In this document: positions 1 through 6,296 of the stretch, one piece after another
How positions within the stretch are numbered: the stretch's first letter is position 1
Layout: the number at the start of each line of letters is the position of its first letter
Origin: Saprospiraceae bacterium
GTDB lineage: Bacteria > Bacteroidota > Bacteroidia > Chitinophagales > Saprospiraceae
Direction: 5' to 3'
DNA length: 6,357 nt
Assembly: GCA_023299965.1 (NCBI GenBank)
Contig: JALZVN010000366.1
Coordinates: 1-6,357 of the forward strand
The notes under the pieces: model-generated
Databases searched by the model: none
What the model saw: only the letters and a program-made list of their open reading frames with translations
What the model was told of the DNA's origin: nothing
Translations under genes and position numbers: made by a program

Positions 1-1111
1 TATTTTCAAAAACATAAAATTGGTCGTTTAGATAGACTTCAATGAAATCGTTGGAAGGATTGCTTATTCCATAAGAGGCGAACAAGCTATAACTGCCATT
101 AGGTTGACATGCCAAGGAATCGACTTCGATAAATTCTAATGCGCAGTTGTTTTCATTGCTACAATTTGGAGCTGGATATTCTAGTACCCTACAGCAACTC
201 GGTATTTCATTTAAACAAAGCGTAACGATATCGAAATCACTTTGTGTTCTTGGAAAAATTCCTTCAATGGTAAATGTAGAAGTGGTGTCAGCTGCGCGTA
301 TGTAGTTGACACCATTTATAGTAATGTCAACAATAGAAGATGTAAAGAGATTAGTATCGTAAAAAGCGGTAAGATTATAGCTGCCGTCAGCATTGCAGCT
401 TGTGTCTTGTATCTCAATAGATTCAATAATGCAAGCACTATTTTGTCCGCAATCGGAGATGTCAAAAGTGAAATCTTGGCAACATTCGTGAAAGTCAGAG
501 CATGCAGTCAATAAGATCTCAGTACCTGGAATATTCGGAGTCAATCCCTCTAATCTAAAGTCTGGTTCTCCGTCAGTGTGTGTGCCAACAAAAACACTAT
601 CCAAGAATATATCTACTGGTCCGTTTGGGTCTCTACTTTCAAATGTGAATGTATAGGTGCTATCTTCTTGACAATCATAACTAAAACCAAGAGAAATGAA
701 TTCGCAAGGGATACATTTAAAATCATTTAAAATTAAAGTGTCTGCGCATAATGGATTATTCACATCTCTGAGTATAAATATGTAGTCCTGTACACTAGGA
801 GGTTGTAAAAAGAATCCAAAAGCGGTAAGATTTGAACCCTCTAGAGTGTCATTTGTGATAAATTGTTCCTCTCCATTTAAGGTTAGCTCTAACTCTGAAT
901 TAATATTGAGGGCCGAATACTCTAAATTAAAAAATAAACCTTCAATATTGCAATCAAAGCTATAATTTGATATTTATATAGAGCATTCATTTGACTGTTG
1001 GTCAAGGTCAAAATCTACTGTTGTTAATGAGTTTGCCTGAAGGGAATATGCAATGAGTGGTAAAGAAAGTAAGATTAATATATTGTGCATCATAAATTTG
1101 TTTCTGATCAT
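1..1111 (-). pseudogene. Secreted multi-domain (A-C-C-C type) surface protein gene, broken by an in-frame TAA and cut by the window edge
   Basis: I do not recognise a named family. The ATG at 1109-1111 opens a signal peptide (charged start MIRNKF, then hydrophobic core ILILLSLPLIAY), and ATGs at 1091-1093 or 1088-1090 are alternatives. Codon 46 is TAA (974-976). The same frame then stays open for 324 codons to position 2, with no ATG in it, so simple re-initiation is unlikely. Numbering through the stop, domain 1 has Cys at 43, 54, 122 and 133, the same spacing as the A domains of the intact gene at 1382-4828. Domains 2 (136-221), 3 (227-317) and 4 (from 323, truncated by the edge) are C-type; domains 2 and 3 carry C-x(5,6)-CC-x9-C. 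The original product was presumably exported and disulfide-bonded; a T9SS sorting domain may lie beyond the edge. The body shows coding quality, so the break is recent or a sequencing error. As it stands only a 45-residue secreted peptide would be made. Confidence 0.85.
974..976 (-). other. In-frame premature TAA stop codon
   Basis: On the minus strand the reading is ...NECSI-TAA-ISNYSFDC. In the intact neighbour the matching motif is CSISNIDFQTEC or CSITNIEV, so the TAA sits where Ser or Thr normally stands. TCA to TAA needs one substitution. The distance between the two flanking cysteines is exactly 11 codons with the stop included, as in the intact A domains, so no base has been gained or lost. 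TAA is also the terminating codon of the intact gene (1382-1384), which argues against a reassigned code. Confidence 0.9.
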
Positions 1112-1320
1112 CTGACTAAAGTTTATGTTAAGAATCTGCTTTCTTAAAAATTCGAACAAGCTACTGCATGTATAAGATTCTATTTGTTCCCGTTTTGCTG
1201 CATGGCATCTGTAAAGAAATATAATTCGCAAAACAAATTACTCGATTTAAAGCTATTTTTTGCCTAATTTATGTATTTAAGTTCCACTACATGAGTAATA
1301 AATTATTTAGAGTAGATGGC

Positions 1321-1361
1321 AAACAAAAAAAGGGAGATAAAATATTGCATTTTACCTCCCT
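1321..1361 (-). terminator. Rho-independent terminator of the large secreted-protein gene
   Basis: Read on the minus strand, AGGGAGGTAAAAT (1349-1361) is followed by the loop GCAAT and then ATTTTATCTCCCT (1331-1343). This gives a 13-bp stem with a single G-U wobble, followed at once by a T6 run and TGTTT-type sequence (1321-1330). It begins about 20 bases after the TAA of the 1382-4828 gene. There is no T-run on the other side, so it works only in the minus direction. It separates the large gene from its broken paralogue at 1-1111, which must therefore have its own promoter. Confidence 0.93.
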
Positions 1362-1381
1362 CTTGAATCCATATAATTGAG

Positions 1382-4300
1382 TTATATCTTTATAAATCGC
1401 CTATTCATAACACGATTATCATTTGTAAAGAATTGGATGGTGTACAAGCCGTTTTGAAAGTTTGATACGTCTAAGCCTACGTCTTTTAAGGACTCGATTT
1501 GCTTTATTGTTCTACCTAAGTTATCTACGATCGTTAAACCAATAATATCTTGTGGGATATCGTTAACATAGATCATATCTCTAGCAGGATTAGGACTTAT
1601 AGTCACTCCATCAAGAAGAGAATTGTCTACAACAGAGTTTGTTAAGCAATTTGGCTTTTGGAATGTATACATAGCACAGCAATCTTCAACCACATCGTTT
1701 AAACAAATAGTAAGTTCTTCCATTACACTATTTCCTGACGATAACATCCCTGTCATTTTTATAGGTAAGGAAGCCGTATTCGCAATCATCATCACTTCAC
1801 CGTTGACCATACAAGTAAACGCTAATTCTTCCTCTCCTTCAAATTCGAAATCTAAGAACATTTCATATTCTTCATTGCTACTACATTCAATATTAGTAAC
1901 CTCAATGTTTGTGATTGAACACCTCAGTTCCGTATTACAATCCGGGATAAGGAATTCGATCATTTTACAGCAATCAGTTTCATTGTTTGAGCATATTTCA
2001 ATAGTATCGTAATCTGAATTGTCGCTTCCATCTACGTTTTCAATAGTTATTAATCCATTATTGTTATATAGTTCTGCACCACCACCATTTACACTTACTC
2101 TTACAAATTCATCATCAGAGTTATTGAGGCTGTAGGTGATGGTCAAGTTATAGGTCTCATCATCATTACAATTTGTAGAGACAATATCAATTGCTTCTAA
2201 CACACATGGTTCGTCAATGATACAATCTATTGGTAAAGCCTTTGTTTTTACAAAACAATTCTCGTCATTTGCATTCTTAATTGATGCAACAAAACCATTG
2301 TTTGTTAAATTAGTATCATCGATAGTCAGTACTACTGGTTGGTCATTCACGTCAAATAGTCCTAAAAGATTACCTCTAGTGTCTCTGATGCGTACAGTAT
2401 CTAATCCAGAGTATTCATATGTAAGGCTTACTTCATACTGACCATCATCAAGGCACTTATACTGCACAGCTGCATTTGATAAAAGGCATGGGTCTACTGG
2501 AGTACAGTCAACTTCGATATTTAATGTTGTTGAACAATTCGTTCCTTCAAGTGTGAAATTGAAGTCGCCCTGTAAATTTATCGGATTGTAAAAGTCAATA
2601 TGACGAGTATTAGAAGAGCCAAAGTGACTATATAAACCAATAAATTGACCAGTAGCTGCATGTGTTACCAAATACTTTGCACCTTGTGTATCTCCGTTGT
2701 TTGTCAAATTAATTGCTACGTGATATGTGGCTCCGCTATTTTCGCATTCATGATGCATTACTTTTGCCGTTAGTTCACAATCTATGCAATCGATAGTTTG
2801 CAGTGCTGATATTGCTGAGCATTCATCGTTACCTGAATAAGTCACTACAAATCCAACTGCGCGGCTATCAGTATCTTGCAAGACTACATCTACGTTAATT
2901 GGTTGTTGAGCTGCGTCGAATAAGCCATAATCATTCCCATTCATATCTTTAATATTAACCGTACCTGAAAATTCTGTTTCATAATCAAATTCAATATTAG
3001 CTACGAAATTATTTGCGTTTATACATTCTGTTTCAAAATTAACATTTGTAATGTAGCAAAATGGAATAGAGCAATCAACTTGTGCAGTGGTTGTTGTTTC
3101 GCATACTCCACTAGCATCACTTATTGTAAAACTACCTTGCAGATCAGTGGGCAATGTTACTGAAATTGTTCTAGGAGTATTAGGGTTGTAATTGTTGAAA
3201 AGTCCAATGAACTGACCCGTTGCAGTATGTGTTAGCGTATAGTCTTCCATGCTAGATGAACCTGTATTGTTTACTTCTAAAGTAAGCTGATATTGTAGAT
3301 CGCCTGGTATACAGTCTGCAGAAATAGTTGTTGCTTCTAATGCGCAATCGAAGCACTCTATTGTTTGTAAATCAGATTCGCCAATGCACGCTAAATCTTG
3401 TATAGATGTAAGAATAAACCCAAATTCACGGCTATCTGTATCTTGTAAACTTACTTCTACATTTAACGGCTGTTGAGCTGCATCGAAATTTCCATAATCA
3501 TTACCATGGACATCTCTTACCGAAACCATTTCAATGATTTCTGCCTCATAATCAAATCCTATACTTGCTCTATAGTTGTTTGCATCAATGCATTCTGTTT
3601 CGAATTCAATGTTAGAAATATAGCACAAAGGCACAGAGCAATCTACTTGAACATTTATAGTTTGCTCACAAGTAAGGTTGCTGTCACTAATTGTAAAATC
3701 ACCTTGCAAATCAGTTGATAACGTCATGGCAACTGTTCTTGATCTTTGTGGAGCATAGTTATTAAACATTCCTATAAATCGACCTGTTGCATTATGCGTA
3801 ATTATAAAATCATCGATTACAGATGCACCGACACTTTGTATCTCTAAGGTAAGCCGATAGGTGTCAGCACCTGGTGTACAAACTGCTGAGGTAAACGTTG
3901 CATCTAGATCACAACTATAACAGGAGACTGTTTTTTGTTCAGATGTAGTAGAACAAGTCGTGTCCTGTGGATTTCTTAATGTAAAGCTTAGTACATTTGA
4001 AACCTGGTGCGCCAAAGCCACCTCTACTCCTAATGGTTGTTGGTCTGCTTGAAACTGACCATAGTTTTGACCATGTTGATCGATAATGACAACTTTGTCT
4101 CCAGGTAAACCTTCATAGTCAAATTCAATTAAGGCTAAAACATTGTCTGTATCAAGGCACTCAGTTTGAAAGTCGATATTCGATATAGAGCATGGAATTA
4201 TTGGGGCACAATCATTGGAAGCAGTTATTACAGCATGACATAAGCCTGTTGCGTCAAAGATTGTAAATTCCCCTTTTCTATTGAAAGGAAGCGTTAATTC

Positions 4301-4828
4301 GATAAATTGTGTTTGACTATTAGGGTCGCCAGTAAATGGGCCAAATTGTTCTTGTGATGCAGTATGCTTAACATAAAATTCCGATGACTGCGTTGTTCCA
4401 TTTTTTATAACTTCTAGTTTGAGTTGATACTGATTTGTATCTTCAATGCAGTCCGTAGAAATAACATTGGTCTCAATTTCACAACCATTACAAAAAACAC
4501 TTACTATGGGACTTTGTGCACTGCAGCTAGCGTTATCTTTACGAATAATAATAAAACTTGCTTCATGCAATAAAGCATTAGGTACTAAGACGTCTAATAG
4601 TATGGGTTGTTGATTCGGGTCGTAGAGTCCGTAGTCGTTTCCATTCAAATCTTCGATATTAACTAATTCATTTGCTTCTAGAGTATGATCAAATGTAAGA
4701 GATGCGCTAAAGTTGAATGCATCGATACAAGCTGTTTCTAGATCAACATTCGTAATACATGATTGACTGAAAATTGTAAATGGGAAACCTACTAATAAGA
4801 TAAAGGTGTAGAGTGAATTTAAATTCAT
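1382..4828 (-). CDS. Large secreted repeat protein with type IX secretion C-terminal sorting domain
   Basis: This 1148-residue protein is probably exported by Sec and then moved across the outer membrane by T9SS. Residues 1-21 are a signal peptide (core YTFILLVGFPFTIF, likely cut before QSC; no lipobox). Then come alternating domains A1 24-115, B1 116-212, A2 213-305, B2 306-401, A3 402-494, B3 495-590, A4 591-683, B4 684-780 and a diverged A5 781-870. Two C domains follow (875-964, 970-1061), then a short linker and a type A sorting domain (1075-1148: TISPNPARD, LGRTIK, LYTIQF, ending RRFIKI). Each A and B domain has four cysteines at nearly fixed spacing, probably two disulfides on an Ig-like beta-sandwich. 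Recurrent motifs are GNDYGxFDAAQQP (A) and THxATGQFIGLFNNY (B). No catalytic domain is visible, so an adhesive or structural surface role is inferred. The leader is A-rich without Shine-Dalgarno, usual for Bacteroidota. The gene stands alone, with its own terminator. Confidence 0.97.
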   Translation of the reverse strand: MNLNSLYTFILLVGFPFTIFSQSCITNVDLETACIDAFNFSASLTFDHTLEANELVNIEDLNGNDYGLYDPNQQPILLDVLVPNALLHEASFIIIRKDNASCSAQSPIVSVFCNGCEIETNVISTDCIEDTNQYQLKLEVIKNGTTQSSEFYVKHTASQEQFGPFTGDPNSQTQFIELTLPFNRKGEFTIFDATGLCHAVITASNDCAPIIPCSISNIDFQTECLDTDNVLALIEFDYEGLPGDKVVIIDQHGQNYGQFQADQQPLGVEVALAHQVSNVLSFTLRNPQDTTCSTTSEQKTVSCYSCDLDATFTSAVCTPGADTYRLTLEIQSVGASVIDDFIITHNATGRFIGMFNNYAPQRSRTVAMTLSTDLQGDFTISDSNLTCEQTINVQVDCSVPLCYISNIEFETECIDANNYRASIGFDYEAEIIEMVSVRDVHGNDYGNFDAAQQPLNVEVSLQDTDSREFGFILTSIQDLACIGESDLQTIECFDCALEATTISADCIPGDLQYQLTLEVNNTGSSSMEDYTLTHTATGQFIGLFNNYNPNTPRTISVTLPTDLQGSFTISDASGVCETTTTAQVDCSIPFCYITNVNFETECINANNFVANIEFDYETEFSGTVNIKDMNGNDYGLFDAAQQPINVDVVLQDTDSRAVGFVVTYSGNDECSAISALQTIDCIDCELTAKVMHHECENSGATYHVAINLTNNGDTQGAKYLVTHAATGQFIGLYSHFGSSNTRHIDFYNPINLQGDFNFTLEGTNCSTTLNIEVDCTPVDPCLLSNAAVQYKCLDDGQYEVSLTYEYSGLDTVRIRDTRGNLLGLFDVNDQPVVLTIDDTNLTNNGFVASIKNANDENCFVKTKALPIDCIIDEPCVLEAIDIVSTNCNDDETYNLTITYSLNNSDDEFVRVSVNGGGAELYNNNGLITIENVDGSDNSDYDTIEICSNNETDCCKMIEFLIPDCNTELRCSITNIEVTNIECSSNEEYEMFLDFEFEGEEELAFTCMVNGEVMMIANTASLPIKMTGMLSSGNSVMEELTICLNDVVEDCCAMYTFQKPNCLTNSVVDNSLLDGVTISPNPARDMIYVNDIPQDIIGLTIVDNLGRTIKQIESLKDVGLDVSNFQNGLYTIQFFTNDNRVMNRRFIKI
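1385..1606 (-). other. T9SS type A sorting domain (TIGR04183-like) coding segment
   Basis: Residues 1075-1148 of the large protein show the usual order of the Por secretion tail: VTISPNPARDMIYV, then a strand with GLTIVDNLGRTI, then VSNFQNGLYTIQF, and a final basic strand RRFIKI. In this family the tail directs passage through the T9SS translocon and is normally removed, with attachment of the mature protein to the surface or release. The segment is complete and ends exactly at the stop codon. Confidence 0.95.
1646..2206 (-). repeat. Two C-type domains with a vicinal Cys-Cys motif
   Basis: Residues 875-964 and 970-1061. Cysteines lie at 875, 887, 946, 953, 954 and 964, and at 970, 982, 1042, 1050, 1051 and 1061. 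Each ends in C-x(6,7)-CC-x9-C (for example CSNNETDCCKMIEFLIPDC). The same domain type makes up most of the broken gene at 1-1111, so it is a mobile building block shared by both neighbours. Confidence 0.85.
2219..2488 (-). repeat. Orphan A-type domain (A5) closing the A-B array
   Basis: Codes for residues 781-870, cysteines at 781, 792, 858 and 869 (+11, +77, +88). It keeps the A core (VRIRDTRGN, LGLFDVNDQPV) but lacks the LQDTDS segment and is not followed by a B domain. The chain passes directly to the C domains. Confidence 0.8.
2489..3058 (-). repeat. A-B supermodule 4 (570 bp)
   Basis: Codes for residues 591-780. Cysteines lie at 591, 602, 670 and 681 (A4) and 684, 695, 765 and 775 (B4). 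A4 is close to A3. B4 keeps THAATGQFIGLY but is otherwise more diverged (SHFGSSNTRHIDF replaces the NNYxPxxxRT segment). Confidence 0.9.
3059..3625 (-). repeat. A-B supermodule 3 (567 bp)
   Basis: Codes for residues 402-590. Cysteines lie at 402, 413, 481 and 492 (A3) and 495, 506, 576 and 586 (B3). A3 and A4 are the closest pair: by eye about 55 of 93 residues are identical, including GNDYG, FDAAQQP and LQDTDSR. The DNA around 3471-3505 and 2901-2935 is also visibly alike, pointing to relatively recent duplication. Confidence 0.93.
3626..4192 (-). repeat. A-B supermodule 2 (567 bp)
   Basis: Codes for residues 213-401. Cysteines lie at 213, 224, 292 and 303 (A2) and 306, 317, 387 and 397 (B2). 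Motifs are GQNYGQFQADQQP in A2 and THNATGRFIGMFNNY in B2. The length is identical to copies 1 and 3. Confidence 0.92.
4193..4759 (-). repeat. A-B supermodule 1 of the large secreted protein (567 bp)
   Basis: Codes for residues 24-212. Cysteines lie at 24, 34, 102 and 113 (A1) and 116, 127, 197 and 207 (B1). It is the most diverged of the four full copies: the B motif reads KHTASQEQFGPF in place of THxATGQFIGLF, and the first cysteine pair in A1 is one residue shorter. Confidence 0.88.
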
Positions 4829-4930
4829 TTACTAGATATTTTAAGTGGTTATAAAATTGGTTTAGTTATAAATCAATAAAAATGATTTCTACTAAAACTT
4901 GGGGAGAGAATAATAAGTGGAGGAGAGATT

Positions 4931-4963
4931 AAATCAATTTTTATGAACGAATTGATTTTTTTT
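4931..4963 (+). terminator. Weak hairpin followed by a T-run (possible terminator, plus direction)
   Basis: AAATCAATT (4931-4939) and AATTGATTT (4950-4958) form a 9-bp perfect inverted repeat with a 10-base loop, followed by an 8-base T-run (4956-4963). The stem is almost all A-T, so it is weak. No plus-strand gene ends here. It could insulate the region or form part of the 5' leader of the minus-strand gene starting at 4828. Confidence 0.3.
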
Positions 4964-5097
4964 GATTCAATAAATTGTGTGTTGTTGTTTATTGATAAAC
5001 CAAATATGGATTTTAATAAAGGAGGAAATATCTTTTTTTTGTGAAACGAGTGACAAAATCTAACAAGGGCTATATAAGCAATTTTATATATCTATAA

Positions 5098-5183
5098 GTC
5101 TAACTTCGCCTTGACGGTAAATTGTTATGTCATATTCAGTCTATATTTTCAGCTTCATTGAATCCGAAGAGTATACGTTAGAC
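5098..5183. repeat. attC-like inverted repeat
   Basis: GTCTAAC (5098-5104) and GTTAGAC (5177-5183) are perfect reverse complements and fit the integron attC outer boxes RYYYAAC and GTTRRRY. The 86-base span is within the known attC range. Inside, TTCG/CGAA (5105-5108, 5165-5168) and ATTCA/TGAAT (5134-5138, 5159-5163) can pair in nested order, but the inner arms are weak and not placed with the usual symmetrical spacers. No integrase or cassette gene directly precedes the site. It may be chance. Confidence 0.25.
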
Positions 5184-5390
5184 TACAGTTTGGGTGTGAC
5201 AATTTTAAACATCAAATTTTGAATTTGTAAACAAAAAAATAAGATTAAATAAGTAATAAGTAGCCAACTTTTTTTGTTTTTAATGTCTATGTTTTGTTAG
5301 AAATTAAAATCAATAGACACAAACTCCATTAACATTTAAACATCCATATTTATACATGCCTTCAATATAGACCTGTAGCGACATTTCCTG

Positions 5391-5688
5391 ATGACTAAAT
5401 CTATACTAGAATTATTGAGCAAGGAAAAGGAAGCAAAATATACATAGATCCACCTAATAGTGAAATCCTAAAATGGGTGAGCGGTAGGAATGATGAGGCT
5501 ATTTGATAGGGTAGGTGCTAAGGAGCCTCAGACCGAAGCAGGCGCATTTTTCTTGCGCATGAAGAAGGTCCGCAGCGAATGCGGAGTCATGGATGGCGCG
5601 ACCCTTGACGACCTGTTAGATCTCAATCTCATGGATAAGATCTATAAGGTCGTCAAGGGGCACCCCCAAAACATCTTAAGAGTAAGTA
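5391..5688 (+). pseudogene. Probable gene remnant, STAND NTPase-like fragment (tentative)
   Basis: The best coding-like piece starts at ATG 5490 (LFDRVGAKEPQTEAG ... LMDKIYKVVKGHPQNILRV). GC is about 53 % over 5511-5670, with third codon positions rich in G/C. Just upstream another frame is open from 5399 to 5506 and ends ...SEILKWVSGRNDEAI, running into the first piece by a one-base frame change near 5496-5500. A third piece from ATG 5391 (MTKSILELLSKEKEAKYT) is in the first frame but stops at 5445. The join NDEA/RLFDRV followed by KGHPQNI recalls the EA-x-LF ... GHPQAI region of STAND (NB-ARC/NACHT-like) NTPases, but no P-loop is present. The plus frame reads on into the 3' end of the convergent gene and stops at 5712-5714. 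A small real 74-codon gene is possible but less likely. Confidence 0.4.
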
Positions 5689-6174
5689 TTATGCTTCGTC
5701 TTCTTCAACGATAAGTTCGATAGGTGTAAGCATAGGTAAAGACATCAATTTTTTCTCTTCACCGCTTACGCTCCACATACGAAGGAATCCTCCGCTTGCT
5801 TCTGCCACATGCTTCGCAAATGAAGTGTAGCTACTATAAAGCGATGCGCCGATCGGATTAGGTAACTTAGCCAATGGTTCATTGAGTAGCATTAGCTTTT
5901 CTGCCAATAGCTGTGTACGTGGGTCAGTCTCTTTAGGCAATGCTAATATCTCAGCATTCAAGTCCTCTGAAAAGGTCTTGCCTACATGCTTAAAGAATTC
6001 ATTTAGTAACTCATCAGAGGCATACGATCGGATCTTAGTCAACTTGCTCGCCCATGCAGTCTCGGCAGTATCAATCATTCCATCCGCACCCGCTATCAGT
6101 ACAGTAATCTGTGCAATGGCATCTATAAGTTGCTTTTTTTGAGTATCATCAATCCCAGTAAAATTGTCCAGCAT
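5689..6174 (-). CDS. TerB-like domain protein, 161 residues
   Basis: A soluble, mainly helical protein without signal peptide or membrane segment. Residues 15-50 read like the opening of a TerB (tellurite resistance TerB / DjlA-type) domain: LIDAIAQITVLIAGADG, then MID-x-x-E, where the acidic residues (D31, D35, E38) match the usual ADGxIDxxE metal-binding signature. The middle is helical (RSYASDELLNEFF; RTQLLAEKLMLLNEP), and the end (GGFLRMWSVSGEEKKLM, then LPMLTPIELIVEEDEA) resembles a proline-bearing, acidic tail. The partner and substrate are unknown, and no other ter genes are in the window, so tellurite resistance should not be assumed. The start is supported by the A-rich leader (AAAATATTAAA) and by the promoter element at 6289-6296. 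The stop lies inside the plus-strand remnant's frame. GC is higher than in the left genes. Confidence 0.92.
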   Translation of the reverse strand: MLDNFTGIDDTQKKQLIDAIAQITVLIAGADGMIDTAETAWASKLTKIRSYASDELLNEFFKHVGKTFSEDLNAEILALPKETDPRTQLLAEKLMLLNEPLAKLPNPIGASLYSSYTSFAKHVAEASGGFLRMWSVSGEEKKLMSLPMLTPIELIVEEDEA

Positions 6175-6288
6175 TTTAATATTTTATTTTTTGTTTAAAT
6201 TCACTTTCCCAAACCTCAGATTTTTGACTTTTAGGCTTTAATATCAACTTATTGAGCCCTTGTGCAAAAATTAGTGGTAAAAACCGTG

Positions 6289-6296
6289 CAAAGATA
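6289..6296 (-). promoter_or_regulatory. Bacteroidota -7 promoter element (TATCTTTG) for the TerB-like gene
   Basis: The minus strand reads TATCTTTGCAC, a perfect match to the Bacteroidota -7 consensus TAnnTTTG with the frequent following CA. It would give a leader of roughly 105-110 bases before the ATG at 6174. I do not find a TTTG -33 element at the expected 19-21 base spacing, so the match rests on the -7 box alone. Confidence 0.6.

Larger units (their letters stand above)
4829..5390. other. AT-rich intergenic region without a convincing gene
   Basis: About 560 bases, markedly AT-rich, with no open frame of coding quality on either strand. It must contain the promoter of the minus-strand gene at 1382-4828, but I see no full TAnnTTTG match there; the nearest is CATATTTG (minus, 5001-5008), some 170 bases upstream of the start. 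It holds several small dyads: 4931-4958, 5098-5183, 5213-5227 (CAAATT, 3-base loop, AATTTG) and 5284-5319 (TGTCTAT/ATAGACA). A purine-rich stretch with a repeated GGAGAGA lies at 4902-4930. Confidence 0.6.

Noticed and set aside
242..514. Plus-strand open frame of 90 codons
   Set aside because: It lies antisense within the broken surface-protein gene, whose minus frame gives regular Cys-patterned domains; the plus product has no such features.
974..976. Recoded stop (selenocysteine/pyrrolysine-like or alternative code)
   Set aside because: The codon is TAA, which ends the intact neighbour gene and is not used for the known recoded amino acids; no stem-loop just downstream was evident by eye.
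1112..1231. Upstream extension of the broken gene to an ATG at 1229-1231
   Set aside because: The extra 40 residues would precede a well-formed signal peptide, which needs to be N-terminal; the ATG at 1109-1111 (or 1091-1093) fits better.
1623..3718. Three plus-strand open frames (1623-2012, 2217-2441, 3473-3718)
   Set aside because: All are antisense shadows inside the 1148-residue gene and show no domain or leader features of their own.
1382..4828. CRISPR or short DNA repeat array
   Set aside because: The periodicity is protein-level, at 567 bp with diverged units; there are no short identical repeats with unique spacers.
5001..5008. CATATTTG as promoter of the large gene
   Set aside because: One mismatch to TAnnTTTG, no TTTG -33 partner at normal spacing, and a leader of about 170 bases; too weak to list as a feature.
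5019..5098. Small plus-strand frame from GTG 5041 behind an AAAGGAGG sequence
   Set aside because: The purine box is about 15 bases from the GTG, the frame is only some 19 codons, and Bacteroidota do not rely on strong Shine-Dalgarno sites.
5882..6142. Plus-strand open frame of 86 codons
   Set aside because: Shadow of the TerB-like gene; the low-complexity Ser-rich product is typical of an antisense reading.
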